From NCBI GenBank assembly GCA_023382655.1, contig JAHDWK010000015.1, forward strand, positions 62,001 through 126,000: a stretch of DNA of 64,000 nt, in the 5' to 3' direction. This DNA comes from Anaerolineae bacterium. GTDB lineage: Bacteria; Chloroflexota; Anaerolineae; Promineifilales; Promineifilaceae. Positions 34,875 to 42,940 of the stretch are shown here, piece by piece (the first letter of the stretch is position 1; each line of letters opens with the position of its first letter). The notes under the pieces were generated by a model. It saw nothing but the letters and a program-made list of their open reading frames with translations, was not told the origin of the DNA and did not search any database. The position numbers and the translations under genes are program-made.

Positions 34875-35720
34875 CTAATCCAACAGTTTATTCAAATACC
34901 ATTTGCCGGAGAGCAGGCTGTTCACATCCTTCCCCAGTTCACCGGCGGTGTGGTAACGGTCCGCCCGGTCTTTCGCCAGCGCCTTGTTCAAGATTTCATC
35001 CCAAGGCAGGCGCGACTGTGGCAGGGCGGCCTGCACGCTGGGCACCGGCTCCGTCAGATGCGCCAGAATGGTGCTGACCAGCGTGTCCTTTTTGAAAGGC
35101 AGCTTGCCGGTGAGCATCAAGAACAACACAATGCCCAACGAGTAGACATCGGTACGGCCGTCTAAATCCTTCTCCCCCTGAATCTGCTCTGGACTCATGT
35201 ACTCCACCGTGCCAATAAAGGTGTTATCGGCCGTCAGGCCGGTTGCAGCGGTACTCTTGGCAATGCCAAAATCAGACAGGAACGCCTCTTCTTTCGTGTC
35301 GAATAAAATGTTTGCCGGTTTAATGTCGCGGTGAACAATCCCTTTATAGTGCGCTTCGTCCAGGGCCGCCGCTACCCGTTCAATGATGGGGGCGATCTCT
35401 TGCAGCTTCATGGGGCCTTGCCCCAACCGATCTTCTAGTGTACCGCCGTTCATATAGCGCATGACAATATATGATTGGTCTCCCTGATGCCCAAAATCAT
35501 AAATAGGCACAATGGCCGGGTGTTCCAGGGAAGCAATGGTTTCCGCCTCATGTTGAAAACGATCAAAAAACGTTGGGTCATTTTCCATCAAATGCGCCGA
35601 CATGACCTTGATAGCCACTTCGCGGCGGATGAAGGGGTCATGCCCCAGATACACCGTAGCCATGCCGCCGCGCCCCAACTGCTTCAAAATTTCATAGCGT
35701 CCAATTCGTTCTGTACTCAT
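34875..35720 (-). CDS. soluble Ser/Thr protein kinase (PknB-like)
   Basis: The protein has 281 residues, only the kinase domain. It has the glycine loop LGRGGMATVYLG, Lys in VAIKVM, the catalytic loop VHRDIKPANILF and DFGIAKS, and the substrate-site GTVEYMSPEQ. No membrane segment or PASTA repeat is present, unlike typical PknB. ATG 35720 after GAGGACTGTG is chosen. It lies 15 bp upstream of the usp gene. The Usp or TRAP proteins are plausible but unproved targets. Confidence 0.92.
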   Translation of the reverse strand: MSTERIGRYEILKQLGRGGMATVYLGHDPFIRREVAIKVMSAHLMENDPTFFDRFQHEAETIASLEHPAIVPIYDFGHQGDQSYIVMRYMNGGTLEDRLGQGPMKLQEIAPIIERVAAALDEAHYKGIVHRDIKPANILFDTKEEAFLSDFGIAKSTAATGLTADNTFIGTVEYMSPEQIQGEKDLDGRTDVYSLGIVLFLMLTGKLPFKKDTLVSTILAHLTEPVPSVQAALPQSRLPWDEILNKALAKDRADRYHTAGELGKDVNSLLSGKWYLNKLLD

Positions 35721-35881
35721 CACAGTCCTCTTATGACTGGATTCTAATGCATGGGGGAGGGGCAGGCAACAAAAGAAGGGACACGGCCGTGTCCCTCCTT
35801 AAACTATAATGTAGTGCCAGGCAAGGGGCAGTTCTACCTGGGCCAACCACAATGGTTTTGCTCCTTGCCGGGCACAATAGC

Positions 35882-37180
35882 TTACTTTCCCGCCTGAATC
35901 CTAAACGCGGCCAGTTCTGCCTGCCGCGCCAGATTGATGGATTCTGCCAAAATGCGCGCCGCCTCTTGTGGACTGTGGAACCCGGTGCTGTTTTCCGAAG
36001 AAACAAAATCCCACCGTAGACTGGCGCCCCGGTGCAACAACAGTGCCTCTTCCAGTTCCGCATCGGTGGCCCCCGCCTCACGCGCGGCTACAATGGCGTC
36101 TATCGCCGCGACAATCGCCTCTTCGCTCTGGCGCAGCAAACTGGCCGTGGTGTTTTGAATCGTCAGAATCCGCTCGGTCAGTTCTTCTTCTGGCCGGTTG
36201 TGGCAGGTCTGGCACGCCTGGCTCACATTCACCAACGGGCTGCGCAGCCAATGGTCAGACACCTTCACGCTGCCCTCGCGCACATAAGGCATATGGCAAT
36301 CGGCACAGGAAACGCCGGAACGTGCATGAAGGCCGCTGCTCCACATTTCAAATTCAGGATGTTGAATTTTGATCATGGGTGCGCCGGTTTCGGCATGGGT
36401 CCAATCGGTGAAACCATAACTGTCATAGTGGGCTTCGATATTGTCTATACTTAGTCCCTGACTCCAGGGAAAGGTCAGTACCTTGTTATCACCCAGGAAG
36501 TAATACTCCACATGACACTGGGCGCAGACGTAGGAGCGCATCTCCTGGCGGGTGGCCTGGCTGAGGTCAATACCGCGTTCTTCCATGGCGTTGCGGAAAG
36601 CGGGGCGGGTAATGACCAGATCCATCGTCACCGGGTCATGGCAGTCGGAACACGAAGAACCAAAATGCAGTTGGTCTTTCAAATCATTATAAGGCGTATG
36701 GTTAAACTCTTCCCAGCCCATTTCGGCAATCAAGCCGGGCGCTTCGGCGGCGTGGCAGTTAGCGCAGGCGCCGGGTTGGTTGACGATTTGCACACGTTCA
36801 GTATTTTCCTGGTCAATCTGGGCGTAGTAATGGCCGCGCTCTTCGTTGTGGTCCTGGCTAAAGGCATAACCGGCCCATAGGCGGATCATCGCCGGATATC
36901 TTTCCAGTTTGCTATAAGGTTCAGAGCCGCCATAGGGGGTCTCGCCGTAGTTTTCCTCGGTGCGTGTGAATGAATCATACTGGTTGGGGAAGTTCAATCC
37001 CCAGACAGCCGGGTCTAGCTCACCGGGTGTAATTTCCACCACTTTTAGGGGGAATTCAGCGGCTTCTTGTTTGCGCTGGTTGATATTGAGCAACAGAGCG
37101 GCCACCACCACCGTTAAAGCGGCAGCCAGGATGAAGATGGCTACATACAGCCATTTTTCGCGTGTTAAACGTTGTGTCAT
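35882..37180 (-). CDS. nrfA: cytochrome c nitrite reductase catalytic subunit, CXXCH type
   Basis: The protein has 432 residues. An N-terminal hydrophobic segment (12-32) acts as signal or anchor. Five heme motifs lie at 139-143, 177-181, 219-223, 292-296 and 323-327, with spacing very like E. coli NrfA. The first, CANCH, replaces the CXXCK that binds the active-site heme in classical NrfA. The conserved CHVEYYF, QHPEFE and GLHARSGVSC around the active site are present. It reduces nitrite to ammonium outside the cell using electrons from menaquinol through NrfH. GAGGTG lies seven bases before the ATG. Confidence 0.93.
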   Translation of the reverse strand: MTQRLTREKWLYVAIFILAAALTVVVAALLLNINQRKQEAAEFPLKVVEITPGELDPAVWGLNFPNQYDSFTRTEENYGETPYGGSEPYSKLERYPAMIRLWAGYAFSQDHNEERGHYYAQIDQENTERVQIVNQPGACANCHAAEAPGLIAEMGWEEFNHTPYNDLKDQLHFGSSCSDCHDPVTMDLVITRPAFRNAMEERGIDLSQATRQEMRSYVCAQCHVEYYFLGDNKVLTFPWSQGLSIDNIEAHYDSYGFTDWTHAETGAPMIKIQHPEFEMWSSGLHARSGVSCADCHMPYVREGSVKVSDHWLRSPLVNVSQACQTCHNRPEEELTERILTIQNTTASLLRQSEEAIVAAIDAIVAAREAGATDAELEEALLLHRGASLRWDFVSSENSTGFHSPQEAARILAESINLARQAELAAFRIQAGK

Positions 37181-37240
37181 CTTGCTTCACCTCTTTTTTA
37201 GAGTTTCCACTTCTCAGAAGAAGTTGAACTTCTGACCGGG

Positions 37241-37693
37241 CTAACGGCCGTGCCCCACATTGCCGTGGCAGGCCACACAGGATAGTGTCTCTTTATCGCC
37301 CGAACCATGTACGTTGCTGGTCATGGTTTCATGGCAGTCAATACAGTTGTCCTCCGCCACCGTGGCATTGAACGGTTTGATCTGGATCGTGTTGGGGAAG
37401 TTCCCGGTCGTAAAAGCCCAACTGTGATTCCAGCCATTGATGCCTTTCACAATCCACTTTTGCGGGAACGTATGGGGAGTATGGCAATCATTACAAACGG
37501 CTACCGCCTGGTGGCTGCCGCGATTCCACCCGTCAAATTGTTCACGCATTACATGGCAGTTCACACAGGCATTGGGGTCGTCAGACAGGTACGAAGCGCC
37601 CTGAGCATAGCTGAAGGTAAACAGGCTCAAACCGGCCAAGATACCCAGCATAGCAGCAACAGTGATGGCGTAAAACTTACTCTTGTGGTTCAA
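37241..37693 (-). CDS. nrfH: cytochrome c nitrite reductase small subunit (NapC/NirT type)
   Basis: The protein has 150 residues from a TTG start. One membrane anchor (10-28) is followed by four CXXCH motifs at 43-47, 67-71, 117-121 and 139-143. The first is followed by Met in CVNCHVM, the NrfH-type CXXCHXM heme ligand. It oxidises menaquinol and passes electrons to NrfA. TTG 37693 is chosen because AGGAGG lies six bases upstream; the only ATG in frame (37741) would place 16 residues before the hydrophobic helix and lacks a Shine-Dalgarno. Confidence 0.92.
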   Translation of the reverse strand: MNHKSKFYAITVAAMLGILAGLSLFTFSYAQGASYLSDDPNACVNCHVMREQFDGWNRGSHQAVAVCNDCHTPHTFPQKWIVKGINGWNHSWAFTTGNFPNTIQIKPFNATVAEDNCIDCHETMTSNVHGSGDKETLSCVACHGNVGHGR

Positions 37694-37796
37694 GGCTAAC
37701 CTCCTGCCGCCAAATATACCGGCAAAAAGGCGTGACAACAAACGGCCGTGTCACCTACCTTATATGACATTCCTCACTAGCACCCGCGCGTCACTA

Positions 37797-37826
37797 TTGG
37801 TTCAACCGATAAGTTGTAGTTATACT
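37797..37826 (+). promoter_or_regulatory. possible promoter giving near-leaderless narL-like mRNA
   Basis: TTGGTT (37797-37802) and TATACT (37821-37826) have an 18-bp spacer. The predicted start of transcription would be at or next to the ATG at 37834, which has no Shine-Dalgarno. Confidence 0.4.
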
Positions 37827-37833
37827 TGAGGGC

Positions 37834-38493
37834 ATGGCAAATTTGCGAATCCTTCTGGTAGATGATCATGAAGTTGTACGGTTGGGGTTAAAAAGCCTGA
37901 TTGAACGCCACGCCGGTTTTGAAGTGGTGGCCGAGGCCGCCTCGCAGCACGAGGCCGTGCAAAAGGCGCTGGCCTATGATCCGGATATTGTGGTGATGGA
38001 CATTCGATTGGCCGGTGGCAGTGGAATTGAGGCGTGTGAGCAAATTGTGGCGCAACGGCCGTCCACCAAAATCATCATGCTTACCTCCTATGCCGAAGAC
38101 GAAATGCTCTTTTCTGCCATTCGCGCTGGCGCGGTGGGGTATGTGCTGAAGCAGGTGGGTGGTAATGATGTCATCCGGGCCATTGAAGCGGCGGCGCGGG
38201 GCGAAGCCACGCTGGATCCTTCCCTGACGCAGCGCATTTTTGATGAGATGCGCCGCTCCATCAAACAAGAAGAAGCCACTGCCTTTAATGAACTAACATC
38301 GCAAGAAATGCATGTATTGTCGCTTATTGCCGAAGGCAAAACCAACCGCGAGATCGCCCAGGCGCTCTATCTCAGCGAAGGGACGGTGCGCAATTATGTC
38401 AGCGGCATTCTGTCCAAGCTGCAAGTGTCAAATCGAGCCGAAGCAGCGGCGTATGCCATCCGGCATCGCTTGAAAGATTATCTACAGAGTTAA
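37834..38493 (+). CDS. NarL/LuxR-family response regulator
   Basis: The protein has 219 residues. The receiver domain (5-125) has Asp-Asp at LVDDHE and the phospho-acceptor in IVVMDIRLAGGSG; the LuxR-type HTH (150-212) contains LTSQEMHVLSLIAEGKTNREIAQ. It binds DNA when phosphorylated. The gene is divergent from nrfHA and is followed after 41 bp by its likely partner kinase, which makes nrf a candidate target. Confidence 0.93.
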   Translation: MANLRILLVDDHEVVRLGLKSLIERHAGFEVVAEAASQHEAVQKALAYDPDIVVMDIRLAGGSGIEACEQIVAQRPSTKIIMLTSYAEDEMLFSAIRAGAVGYVLKQVGGNDVIRAIEAAARGEATLDPSLTQRIFDEMRRSIKQEEATAFNELTSQEMHVLSLIAEGKTNREIAQALYLSEGTVRNYVSGILSKLQVSNRAEAAAYAIRHRLKDYLQS

Positions 38494-38524
38494 ACCTGAC
38501 AGGTCTGCATAGACCCGTCAGGTT
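38493..38524. repeat. AACCTGACAGGTCT hairpin between regulator and kinase
   Basis: AACCTGACAGGTCT (38493-38506) pairs with AGACCCGTCAGGTT (38511-38524) over GCAT. A related pair (ACCTGACAGGT.../GACCTGTCAGGT) lies at 42885-42927, and another (AGACCTGTCCGGTTTG) at 44769-44801, so this is a family of intergenic palindromes. Confidence 0.75.
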
Positions 38525-38534
38525 TTGTCATGTG

Positions 38535-39671
38535 ATGAGCAACGGCCGTACCCCCCACGATGTTCTCCGTGCCCTGCATCAGGCGACCCTTTCTATTGCC
38601 GAATTAGATGATCTGCATAAAGTGTTGCAGCGTATTGTAGACGCCGCCCGCGATCTGGTAGGCGCGCGATATGCCGCCCTCGGCGTGCCCAACAGCGATG
38701 GTTATCTGGACGCCTTCATTCACAGCGGCATGACCCCGGAAGTGGTGAGCCAGATTCCCCACTTTCCCAAAGGGTTGGGGCTGTTAGGGGAGATTATCCG
38801 TAGCGGTCAGGCCATTCGTATTCCCCGCATTGAAGATGATCCCCGCGCCGTGGGTTTCCCACCCGGTCATCCGCCGATGGCCGCTTTTTTGGGCGTGCCG
38901 GTTATGGCCGGCGAGGAGATGTTGGGTAACTTATACCTTACAGAGAAAATAGGGGCGGCGGAATTTACGGCCGAAGACCAGGAAGTAGTGGAATTTTTGG
39001 CCGCCCACGCCGCCATTGCCATTCAAAATGCCCGCCTGTATGAGCAGGTGAGCCGCCTGGCCATCATCGAAGAACGCACGCGCATTGGCATGGATTTGCA
39101 CGATGGCATCATCCAGTCCATTTATGCGGTGGGGCTGACGTTGGAGTCGGCGCGGCTGGCGCTGCCCAACGGGCCAGAAGAAGCCGATATGCTACTGAGT
39201 CAGGTGATCGAGGGGTTGAACGATACGATTCGGGATATTCGCAACTATATTTTGGATTTACGGCCGCATCGTTTCCGGGGCGATTTGCGCGAAGGGTTGG
39301 AGCGGTTGGTGCGGGAGTTTCAGGCCAATGCCATGATTCCCGTAGATTTGCAGGCGGAAGCGGAAGATATGATCACCACGCCTACGGCCGTTGCCCGCGC
39401 CCTCTTTCTCACTACCCAGGAAGCACTGGCTAACGTGGCCCGCCACGCCGATGCCAGCCTTGTCACCATTCGGCTAACCCGCCACAACGGGGTGATAGAT
39501 ATGGTAGTGCAGGATGATGGTCGGGGTTTTAACCGCGCCGCCCGTAACTATTCAGTGGGGCACGGTCTCTCAAACATGCGCGCCAGGGCCGAAGATTTGG
39601 GGGGGAAATTTGTCATTCGCTCCGCACCCGGTCAGGGCACAGCCATACACCTGATATTGCCAGACCGGTAA
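38535..39671 (+). CDS. GAF-domain sensor histidine kinase (NarX/DegS type)
   Basis: The protein has 378 residues. A GAF domain covers about 25-170; HisKA_3 follows with the phospho-acceptor in EERTRIGMDLHDGIIQSIYAVG, then a HATPase with DDGRGF and GHGLSNMRARAEDLGG. No membrane segment is present, so it senses a cytoplasmic signal such as oxygen or redox state through GAF. The visible GAF has no Cys cluster for an iron-sulphur centre. It is paired with the NarL-like regulator upstream. The stop codon sits in a heptamer array. Confidence 0.93.
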   Translation: MSNGRTPHDVLRALHQATLSIAELDDLHKVLQRIVDAARDLVGARYAALGVPNSDGYLDAFIHSGMTPEVVSQIPHFPKGLGLLGEIIRSGQAIRIPRIEDDPRAVGFPPGHPPMAAFLGVPVMAGEEMLGNLYLTEKIGAAEFTAEDQEVVEFLAAHAAIAIQNARLYEQVSRLAIIEERTRIGMDLHDGIIQSIYAVGLTLESARLALPNGPEEADMLLSQVIEGLNDTIRDIRNYILDLRPHRFRGDLREGLERLVREFQANAMIPVDLQAEAEDMITTPTAVARALFLTTQEALANVARHADASLVTIRLTRHNGVIDMVVQDDGRGFNRAARNYSVGHGLSNMRARAEDLGGKFVIRSAPGQGTAIHLILPDR

Positions 39672-39785
39672 TCCCTCATCCGTGATTCGTAATCCGTGAT
39701 TCGTAATCGGTAGTCCGTAATCGGTATCCCGAAGCCGAGAGATTGATGTGCTAAGTCGGATAACGGGCTTCGGATAACGGATTAC
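39668..39785. repeat. long heptamer array (GTAATCC/GTGATTC, then GGATAAC type)
   Basis: Ten words sit in register from GTAATCC (39668) to GAAGCCG (39737), then a 20-nt break, then GGATAAC, GGGCTTC, GGATAAC, GGATTAC (39758-39785). GGGCTTCGG mirrors CCGAAGCC. It fills the space between two convergent genes and contains both stop codons. Confidence 0.9.
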
Positions 39786-40204
39786 GCTTCCGCTGCCGCC
39801 AACTCTTGCGCCACATATTCCAAAAAGTCAGTTACCGTGATGATGCCCACCAGCGTGCCGGCTTCTACTACCGGCAGCGCGCCAAACTTGTAGAGCGCCA
39901 GCAGTTCCGCGGCCTGGGCGGCGGGGGTATCGGGTGTCACCGTCACCGGGTTGGGCGTCATACAACTTTCGGCGGTCACTTTGTCCAGCAATTCTTCATC
40001 CTGCCAACGGCCGTGCAGCACAATGGGCGAATTCATCACCAGGCGCACATCCCGGTCGGTGATAATGCCCACCAGACGGCCGTTGTCCAGCACCGGTAGT
40101 TGGCGGCAGCCCTGCGACTTCATCACGCCCACAATGGTTCGTAGCGGCGTGTCTGGTGTGACCGTATTGGGAATGAGTGTCATTAAATCATTGACGGTTA
40201 ACAT
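39782..40204 (-). CDS. CBS-pair protein
   Basis: The protein has 140 residues: two CBS domains, each with the GxxxGIITDRD/GIITVTD pattern (VGIITDRDVRLV; VGIITVTDFLEY). CBS pairs bind adenine nucleotides and regulate a partner. There is no fused catalytic domain. AAGGAGG lies seven bases before the ATG. A second stand-alone CBS protein is encoded at 42.9 kb. Confidence 0.9.
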   Translation of the reverse strand: MLTVNDLMTLIPNTVTPDTPLRTIVGVMKSQGCRQLPVLDNGRLVGIITDRDVRLVMNSPIVLHGRWQDEELLDKVTAESCMTPNPVTVTPDTPAAQAAELLALYKFGALPVVEAGTLVGIITVTDFLEYVAQELAAAEA

Positions 40205-40309
40205 GGGTTTGCCTCCTTAACCATTTAGTTGCAGTGTAATAGACGACATGGTTTGGTGTCATTGATGAATGTCACCAACGGCCGTGATATTGCTCAATCT
40301 CCCAACCCC

Positions 40310-41305
40310 TCATCCCCATCCCTCTTTCAATACATGCATATAATTTGCCCGTTCAAAGGCAGCCGGGTCGGCTACGTTGGGTTGGCTCATACGCCCGTGT
40401 AACGGCCGTAACGCCTCATGCCCATGTCCATCTAACCATGCCTCCAATTCGGACACCACCGTGGCAATATGCTCCAGGCCATGTTCCAGCAGCGCCGAAG
40501 CTACCTGCGCCACTTTGGCCCCGGCCAACACACATTTCAACACATCCAGCCCCGAATGGACCCCGCCCGTCACTGCCAGGTCAGCTTTGATATACTGCGC
40601 CAAAATACCTACCCAGCGCAGCCGCAATCGCAATTCTCTAGCCCCACTTAACTCCAGACTGGGAATGACCTGCTCCGTTTCCGGATCAATATCCGGCTGG
40701 TAAAACCGGTTAAACAACACCAATGCATCCGCCCCCGCCTGGTCAAGTTGTACGGCCATGTTGGTCATGGCGCTAAAATAAGGGCTGATCTTCACCGCCA
40801 CCGGAATCCGAATTTTATCTTTTACACTGCGCACCAGATTCAAGTACATCTGCTCTACTTCCGTGCCGGTAATATGTGGTTTCGTAGCCAGGTGATAGAT
40901 GTTTAGCTCCAGGGCGTCGGCGCCCGCCGCTTCAATCAGCCGGGCATACTGCACCCAACCGCCGCTGTAATAACCGTTCAGGCTGGCGATAATCGGTATA
41001 TTGACGGCCTTTTTCGACTGGTAAATATGCGCCAGATAACCGCCTGCCCCCTGGTTATACTCCTTCATTTCGGGAATATGTTGCAAGGCGTCGGGTAGCA
41101 TAGACTGGTTGGCTTTATTGGCGTCGTGAACGCCCAAATCCCGCAGTTCAATTTGCTCCTCAAAAAGCGAGGGCAATACCACCGCTGCCACCCCTGCTGC
41201 CGCCATCTGGCGAATCGTCTCTACATTGGCCGACAGCGGCGAGGCGGAAGCGATGAGTGGATTTTTTAGGGTCAGCCCTAAATAAGTCGTGGTCAGGTCA
41301 GCCAT
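40310..41305 (-). CDS. dihydroorotate dehydrogenase-like flavoprotein
   Basis: The protein has 331 residues in a TIM barrel resembling dihydroorotate dehydrogenase class 1: TYLGLTLKNPLIASASPLS at the start, VAVKISPYFSAM for FMN/substrate binding and AVTGGVHSGLDVLKCVLAGA near the C-terminus. It is commonly annotated DHOD-like. No pyrimidine genes are near, and the usual catalytic loop (NxSCPN) is replaced by LELNIYHLATKPH, so pyrimidine synthesis is doubtful. ATG 41305 follows GAGAGAG. Confidence 0.82.
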   Translation of the reverse strand: MADLTTTYLGLTLKNPLIASASPLSANVETIRQMAAAGVAAVVLPSLFEEQIELRDLGVHDANKANQSMLPDALQHIPEMKEYNQGAGGYLAHIYQSKKAVNIPIIASLNGYYSGGWVQYARLIEAAGADALELNIYHLATKPHITGTEVEQMYLNLVRSVKDKIRIPVAVKISPYFSAMTNMAVQLDQAGADALVLFNRFYQPDIDPETEQVIPSLELSGARELRLRLRWVGILAQYIKADLAVTGGVHSGLDVLKCVLAGAKVAQVASALLEHGLEHIATVVSELEAWLDGHGHEALRPLHGRMSQPNVADPAAFERANYMHVLKEGWG

Positions 41306-41403
41306 TAAACACTCTCTCTCTAGAGGCTGGTGGCTGGTTGTTGTACCGGCCACCAATAAAGTTTCGATTGTTATCGCTGTGCAGAAAAGTCTTTTTGCCC
41401 TGT

Positions 41404-41489
41404 TGTCATTTCGAGGAGTCTTCGACAAGGAATCGTTACACCTATGGTTAGAAAGATTCCTCACTCCGAAGACTTCGTTCGGAATGACA
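41404..41489. repeat. 86-bp imperfect palindrome, TGTCATTTCGAGG type
   Basis: It begins TGTCATTTCGAGGAGTCTTC and ends with the related inverted GAAGACTTCGTTCGGAATGACA-type arm; GGAATC and GATTCC pair inside. The TGTCATTCCGAACGAAG motif is a known widespread intergenic repeat type in diverse bacteria. No ORF is inside. Confidence 0.75.
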
Positions 41490-41649
41490 ATGGAAAGGGT
41501 TTTTCTGGATCACTATGCCCACAAATCATACCCACTCTTGTTAAACCGTCCAATTGATTGTGATAGATGTCAGGCGCGAGTAATTACAATACGCACTCCC
41601 CCCCTACACTCATTCCGCTAGACTTCAAAGAGGGTTGGACTATTTTTGA

Positions 41650-41692
41650 GATTGAAAGATTGGCGATTGGGCCAATCTCCAATCTCTCAATC
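41650..41692. repeat. octamer array with dyad symmetry (GATTGAAA/GATTGGCG type)
   Basis: GATTGAAAGATTGG is mirrored by CCAATCTCTCAATC. The array lies just ahead of the DsbA-like gene start. A near-identical unit (AGAGATTG) recurs at 56919-56963, and CCAATCTTCCAATCTCTCAATC-like sequence in the leader ORF at 15261. Confidence 0.85.
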
Positions 41693-41702
41693 GAGGCAAA
41701 CA

Positions 41703-42389
41703 ATGGCAAAACAAGCAAAAAAAAGTAGAAGAGAAAAAAAACGAGCTACCAACTGGTGGGTGATTGGTGGTGTGGTGATTGGGAGCATGGTATTGATGGG
41801 GTTGATGGCGGTGGCTTTACGAGGGCCGGGCATCTTGCAGCTAGAGCGGTATTGTGAACAGAACCCGGCCAACTGCATTGTGGAAGGGGCGGCTGACGCG
41901 CCGGTCACGATTGTAGAGGTTTCTGATTATGGCTGTGGACATTGCCGCAATTTTAATGTGGACACGGCCGTGCAAATCCACCAACAATACGTAGAAACCG
42001 GCCAGGTGAAATGGGTGATTATGCCCTTTGCCCTGTCCAGCCAGCCCGGCGGCACCATGCCCTCGGCCATCGCGGCGCTGTGCGCGGCCGAACAAGACAA
42101 CTTCTCCGCTTTCCATCGCGCCGCGTTTGACCTGCAGAGTTCGCCGCTTTACAACACAACCGAAGGTCTGCAAGCGGCGGCAGCGGTGGCGGGGTTGGAC
42201 ACGACCGCCTTTGCCGCTTGCCTGGCCGATAACGACTATGAACAGGTGGTACGCCGCAACATGCAGGCTGCCGCCAGCGCCGGCATCAACAGCACGCCCA
42301 GCTTTGCCCTCGGCGCGGAAATCATTCGTGGCAACCTGCCCTTTGCCGTTTTCCAGCAGCGCATCGAGTCGTTGTTGAGCAGTAATTGA
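41703..42389 (+). CDS. membrane-anchored DsbA-like thiol oxidoreductase
   Basis: The protein has 228 residues. A Lys/Arg-rich start is followed by one membrane segment (18-39) and a DsbA/thioredoxin-fold domain with active site CGHC (78-81) in VSDYGCGHCRNF, an inserted helical region and the cis-Pro loop in GINSTPSFALG. It would form disulphides outside the membrane. The neighbouring VKOR-type gene supplies its reoxidation. The final codons and TGA are in an octamer array. Confidence 0.9.
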   Translation: MAKQAKKSRREKKRATNWWVIGGVVIGSMVLMGLMAVALRGPGILQLERYCEQNPANCIVEGAADAPVTIVEVSDYGCGHCRNFNVDTAVQIHQQYVETGQVKWVIMPFALSSQPGGTMPSAIAALCAAEQDNFSAFHRAAFDLQSSPLYNTTEGLQAAAAVAGLDTTAFAACLADNDYEQVVRRNMQAAASAGINSTPSFALGAEIIRGNLPFAVFQQRIESLLSSN

Positions 42390-42431
42390 GTAATTGAGTA
42401 ATTGGACAATTACCCAATTACTCAATTACTG
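42380..42431. repeat. octamer array with 17-bp perfect arms (AGTAATTG type)
   Basis: CAGTAATTGAGTAATTG (42380-42396) pairs exactly with 42415-42431. It contains the stop codon of the DsbA-like gene and ends ten bases before the VKOR start, next to its GGAGG. Confidence 0.92.
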
Positions 42432-42440
42432 GAGGTCAGT

Positions 42441-42887
42441 ATGCGTCACGATTGGCAGCTTAGAGTCATTCAACTGATTGCGGTAGTAGGGTTGTTGGTG
42501 GCCTATTATCTGCTACTGTTTCATAACGGTGTGTTGTTATCCGGCTGTACCGATTCGGGGTGGGATGACTGCGGCGCAGTCAGCGGCCCCGGCGCGCCTT
42601 ATGCCTCTGTCGGCCCCATTCCTGTGGCCCTCATTGGTCTGCTGGGGTATGCGGTTATATTTGCGCTGACCTGGCTAAAAGATTGGGCGCCGCTGCGCGA
42701 GAGTTATTTACCGGAACTGCTGGTGGGCGCTGCCGGGTTTGGTTTCCTCTTTACCCTGGTGCTGACGGGGCTAGAAGCGTTTGTCATTCATGCTTTTTGC
42801 CGGTATTGTCTGGTATCGGCCGTTTTGATTACAATCATCTTTGTATTAGCCATCAGTTATTTACGTAGCGAACAAGCAGAAACCTGA
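42441..42887 (+). CDS. VKOR-family quinone-linked thiol oxidase
   Basis: The protein has 148 residues with four membrane segments. The active-site pair Cys120-Cys123 is in AFCRYCLVSA and the loop pair Cys36/Cys44 in SGCTDSGWDDC; a conserved Ser/Pro-rich loop lies at 48-62. It transfers electrons from the DsbA-like protein to menaquinone, as DsbB does. GGAGGTC lies five bases before ATG 42441. A single transcription unit with the upstream DsbA gene is likely. Confidence 0.92.
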   Translation: MRHDWQLRVIQLIAVVGLLVAYYLLLFHNGVLLSGCTDSGWDDCGAVSGPGAPYASVGPIPVALIGLLGYAVIFALTWLKDWAPLRESYLPELLVGAAGFGFLFTLVLTGLEAFVIHAFCRYCLVSAVLITIIFVLAISYLRSEQAET

Positions 42888-42940
42888 CAGGTCTCAAACA
42901 ACCGCTGGTTGCCGACCTGTCAGGTTTGAGGAGCGGAGTG

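Larger units (their letters stand above)
41306..41702. other. 397-bp gene-free region with two palindromic repeats
   Basis: This is the largest gap in the window. It holds the TGTCATTTCGAGG palindrome (41404-41489), an octamer array (41650-41692) and otherwise AT-richer unique sequence. It separates divergent genes, so it should contain promoters, but no convincing -35/-10 pair was seen. Confidence 0.6.
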
